Shown one piece after another: positions 63,643 through 64,000 of a DNA stretch of 64,000 bases. Source of the DNA: Alkalihalobacillus deserti (GTDB lineage Bacteria; Bacillota; Bacilli; Bacillales; Bacillaceae_D); NCBI RefSeq assembly GCF_020734105.1, contig NZ_JAJAFR010000001.1, forward strand, positions 664,689 through 728,688, written 5' to 3'. The notes beneath the pieces were generated by a model. It had not been told where the DNA came from, ran no database searches, and worked only from the letters and a program-made list of their open reading frames with translations. The position numbers and the translations under genes are program-made. Position 1 is the first letter of the stretch. Every line of letters begins with the position of its first letter.

Positions 63643-64000
63643 TTGAATATTAAAGCAGCGACTACTTTTTATAAAGGTTCTGAATTTACGATATCAGATG
63701 TCTCTCTTGATAAACCAAAACATGGAGAAGTACTAGTTCGAATAAGTGCTAGTGGAATCTGTCATACGGATCTTAGAGCACGAGATCAACTTAGGCCAGT
63801 ACCATTACCTATAATATTAGGGCATGAAGGTTCTGGTATCGTAGAAGAGATTGGCGAAGGAGTCAGCAATGTGCAGCCTGGTGATCATGTCATTATGAGT
63901 TTTAATTCCTGTGGAACTTGTAATGACTGTTTAAAAGCAAAACCGTATGCTTGTGAAAACTTTCCTCATTTGAATTTTTCAGGGAAAATGAAGGATGGGA
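63643..64000 (+). CDS. Zinc-dependent alcohol dehydrogenase, 3' end outside window
   Basis: 119 residues are visible. SGICHTDLRA (catalytic zinc Cys and substrate Thr/Asp), GHEGSGIVEEIGEGV (zinc His and Glu) and the structural zinc Cys cluster CGTCNDCLKAKPYAC are present. The order and wording suit aryl or benzyl alcohol dehydrogenases. TTG start behind AGAAGGAGTTTTGACA. It oxidises an alcohol to an aldehyde, a fitting step before the ALDH at 56966. Confidence 0.9.
   Translation, partial: MNIKAATTFYKGSEFTISDVSLDKPKHGEVLVRISASGICHTDLRARDQLRPVPLPIILGHEGSGIVEEIGEGVSNVQPGDHVIMSFNSCGTCNDCLKAKPYACENFPHLNFSGKMKDG

Noticed and set aside
1..64000. CRISPR arrays, tRNA/rRNA genes, intact transposases
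   Set aside because: Looked for regularly spaced repeats, cloverleaf-like GTTCAAATC arms and transposase motifs; none convincing.

Overview
The window is low-GC Firmicutes DNA from an endospore-forming Bacillaceae. Supporting features are AGGAGG-type ribosome binding sites, frequent TTG/GTG starts, SpoVAC/SpoVAD/SpoVAEb, a YhcN/YlaJ lipoprotein, DUF1657 and DUF421 proteins, a YjcZ sporulation peptide, CsbD and YflT stress proteins with sigma-B-like promoters, a bacillithiol-redox YtxJ/BrxC protein and a YkoEDC thiamine transporter. I cannot name the species. No tRNA, rRNA, CRISPR array or intact transposase was found.

Layout. 0-4.3 kb: the 3' end of a stress-type SDR gene, relics of a cadD-like and another gene, a methyltransferase, a frameshifted DUF421 gene, a possible group II intron relic and a DUF1294 gene. 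4.7-9.3 kb (minus strand): an operon with the gene order of the mobile spore heat-resistance operon spoVA2mob (DUF1657, yhcN-like, spoVAC, spoVAD, spoVAEb, DUF1657, DUF421+DUF1657, DUF421, small protein). Here spoVAD carries an in-frame TAA and the last DUF421 gene is frameshifted. 9.5-23.5 kb: small probable spore or stress genes mixed with membrane and lipid genes (PAP2 phosphatase, DUF421, phosphodiesterase/alkaline phosphatase family, DUF421-ClC pair, PLD/cardiolipin synthase, DUF1657, a second DUF421+DUF1657 protein). Eight DUF421 copies or relics lie within about 21 kb.

24.6-28.8 kb: a TPP-riboswitch operon, tenA-ykoE-ykoD-ykoC, for thiamine precursor salvage. 29-40.9 kb: YjcZ, YmaF, a MarR-MFS pair with a palindromic operator, a ZIP-type transporter, a PQQ-type sugar dehydrogenase lipoprotein, a fumarase/aspartase family lyase, small unknown proteins, a sigma-B-type YflT protein and a PanE-like reductase. 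41.4-43.5 kb: an mhqD / extradiol dioxygenase / mhqP-like quinone-response operon with an MhqR-like operator. 43.8-55.0 kb: two divergent stand-alone GTP cyclohydrolase II paralogues, one followed by a ribD relic and the other by an FAD monooxygenase. Between them are an EmrE-type exporter with a divergent XRE-cupin regulator, a nitroreductase, glutaminyl-tRNA synthetase, BrxC/glutaredoxin, a hydrolase and several gene relics (cupin, DUF3237, KDPG aldolase).

55.4-64 kb: a probable catabolic gene set made of a ROK regulator, an aldehyde dehydrogenase, a TRAP transporter (DctP, DctQ, DctM), a ferritin-like di-iron protein with a small helical partner, and a zinc alcohol dehydrogenase cut by the window end. 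Inferred logic: import an organic acid or aromatic compound, oxygenate it, and oxidise alcohol to aldehyde to acid.

Decayed genes are unusually common and lie next to intact ones. The spoVA-like island, the GTP cyclohydrolase paralogue clusters and the di-iron/TRAP operon are the parts most worth follow-up.
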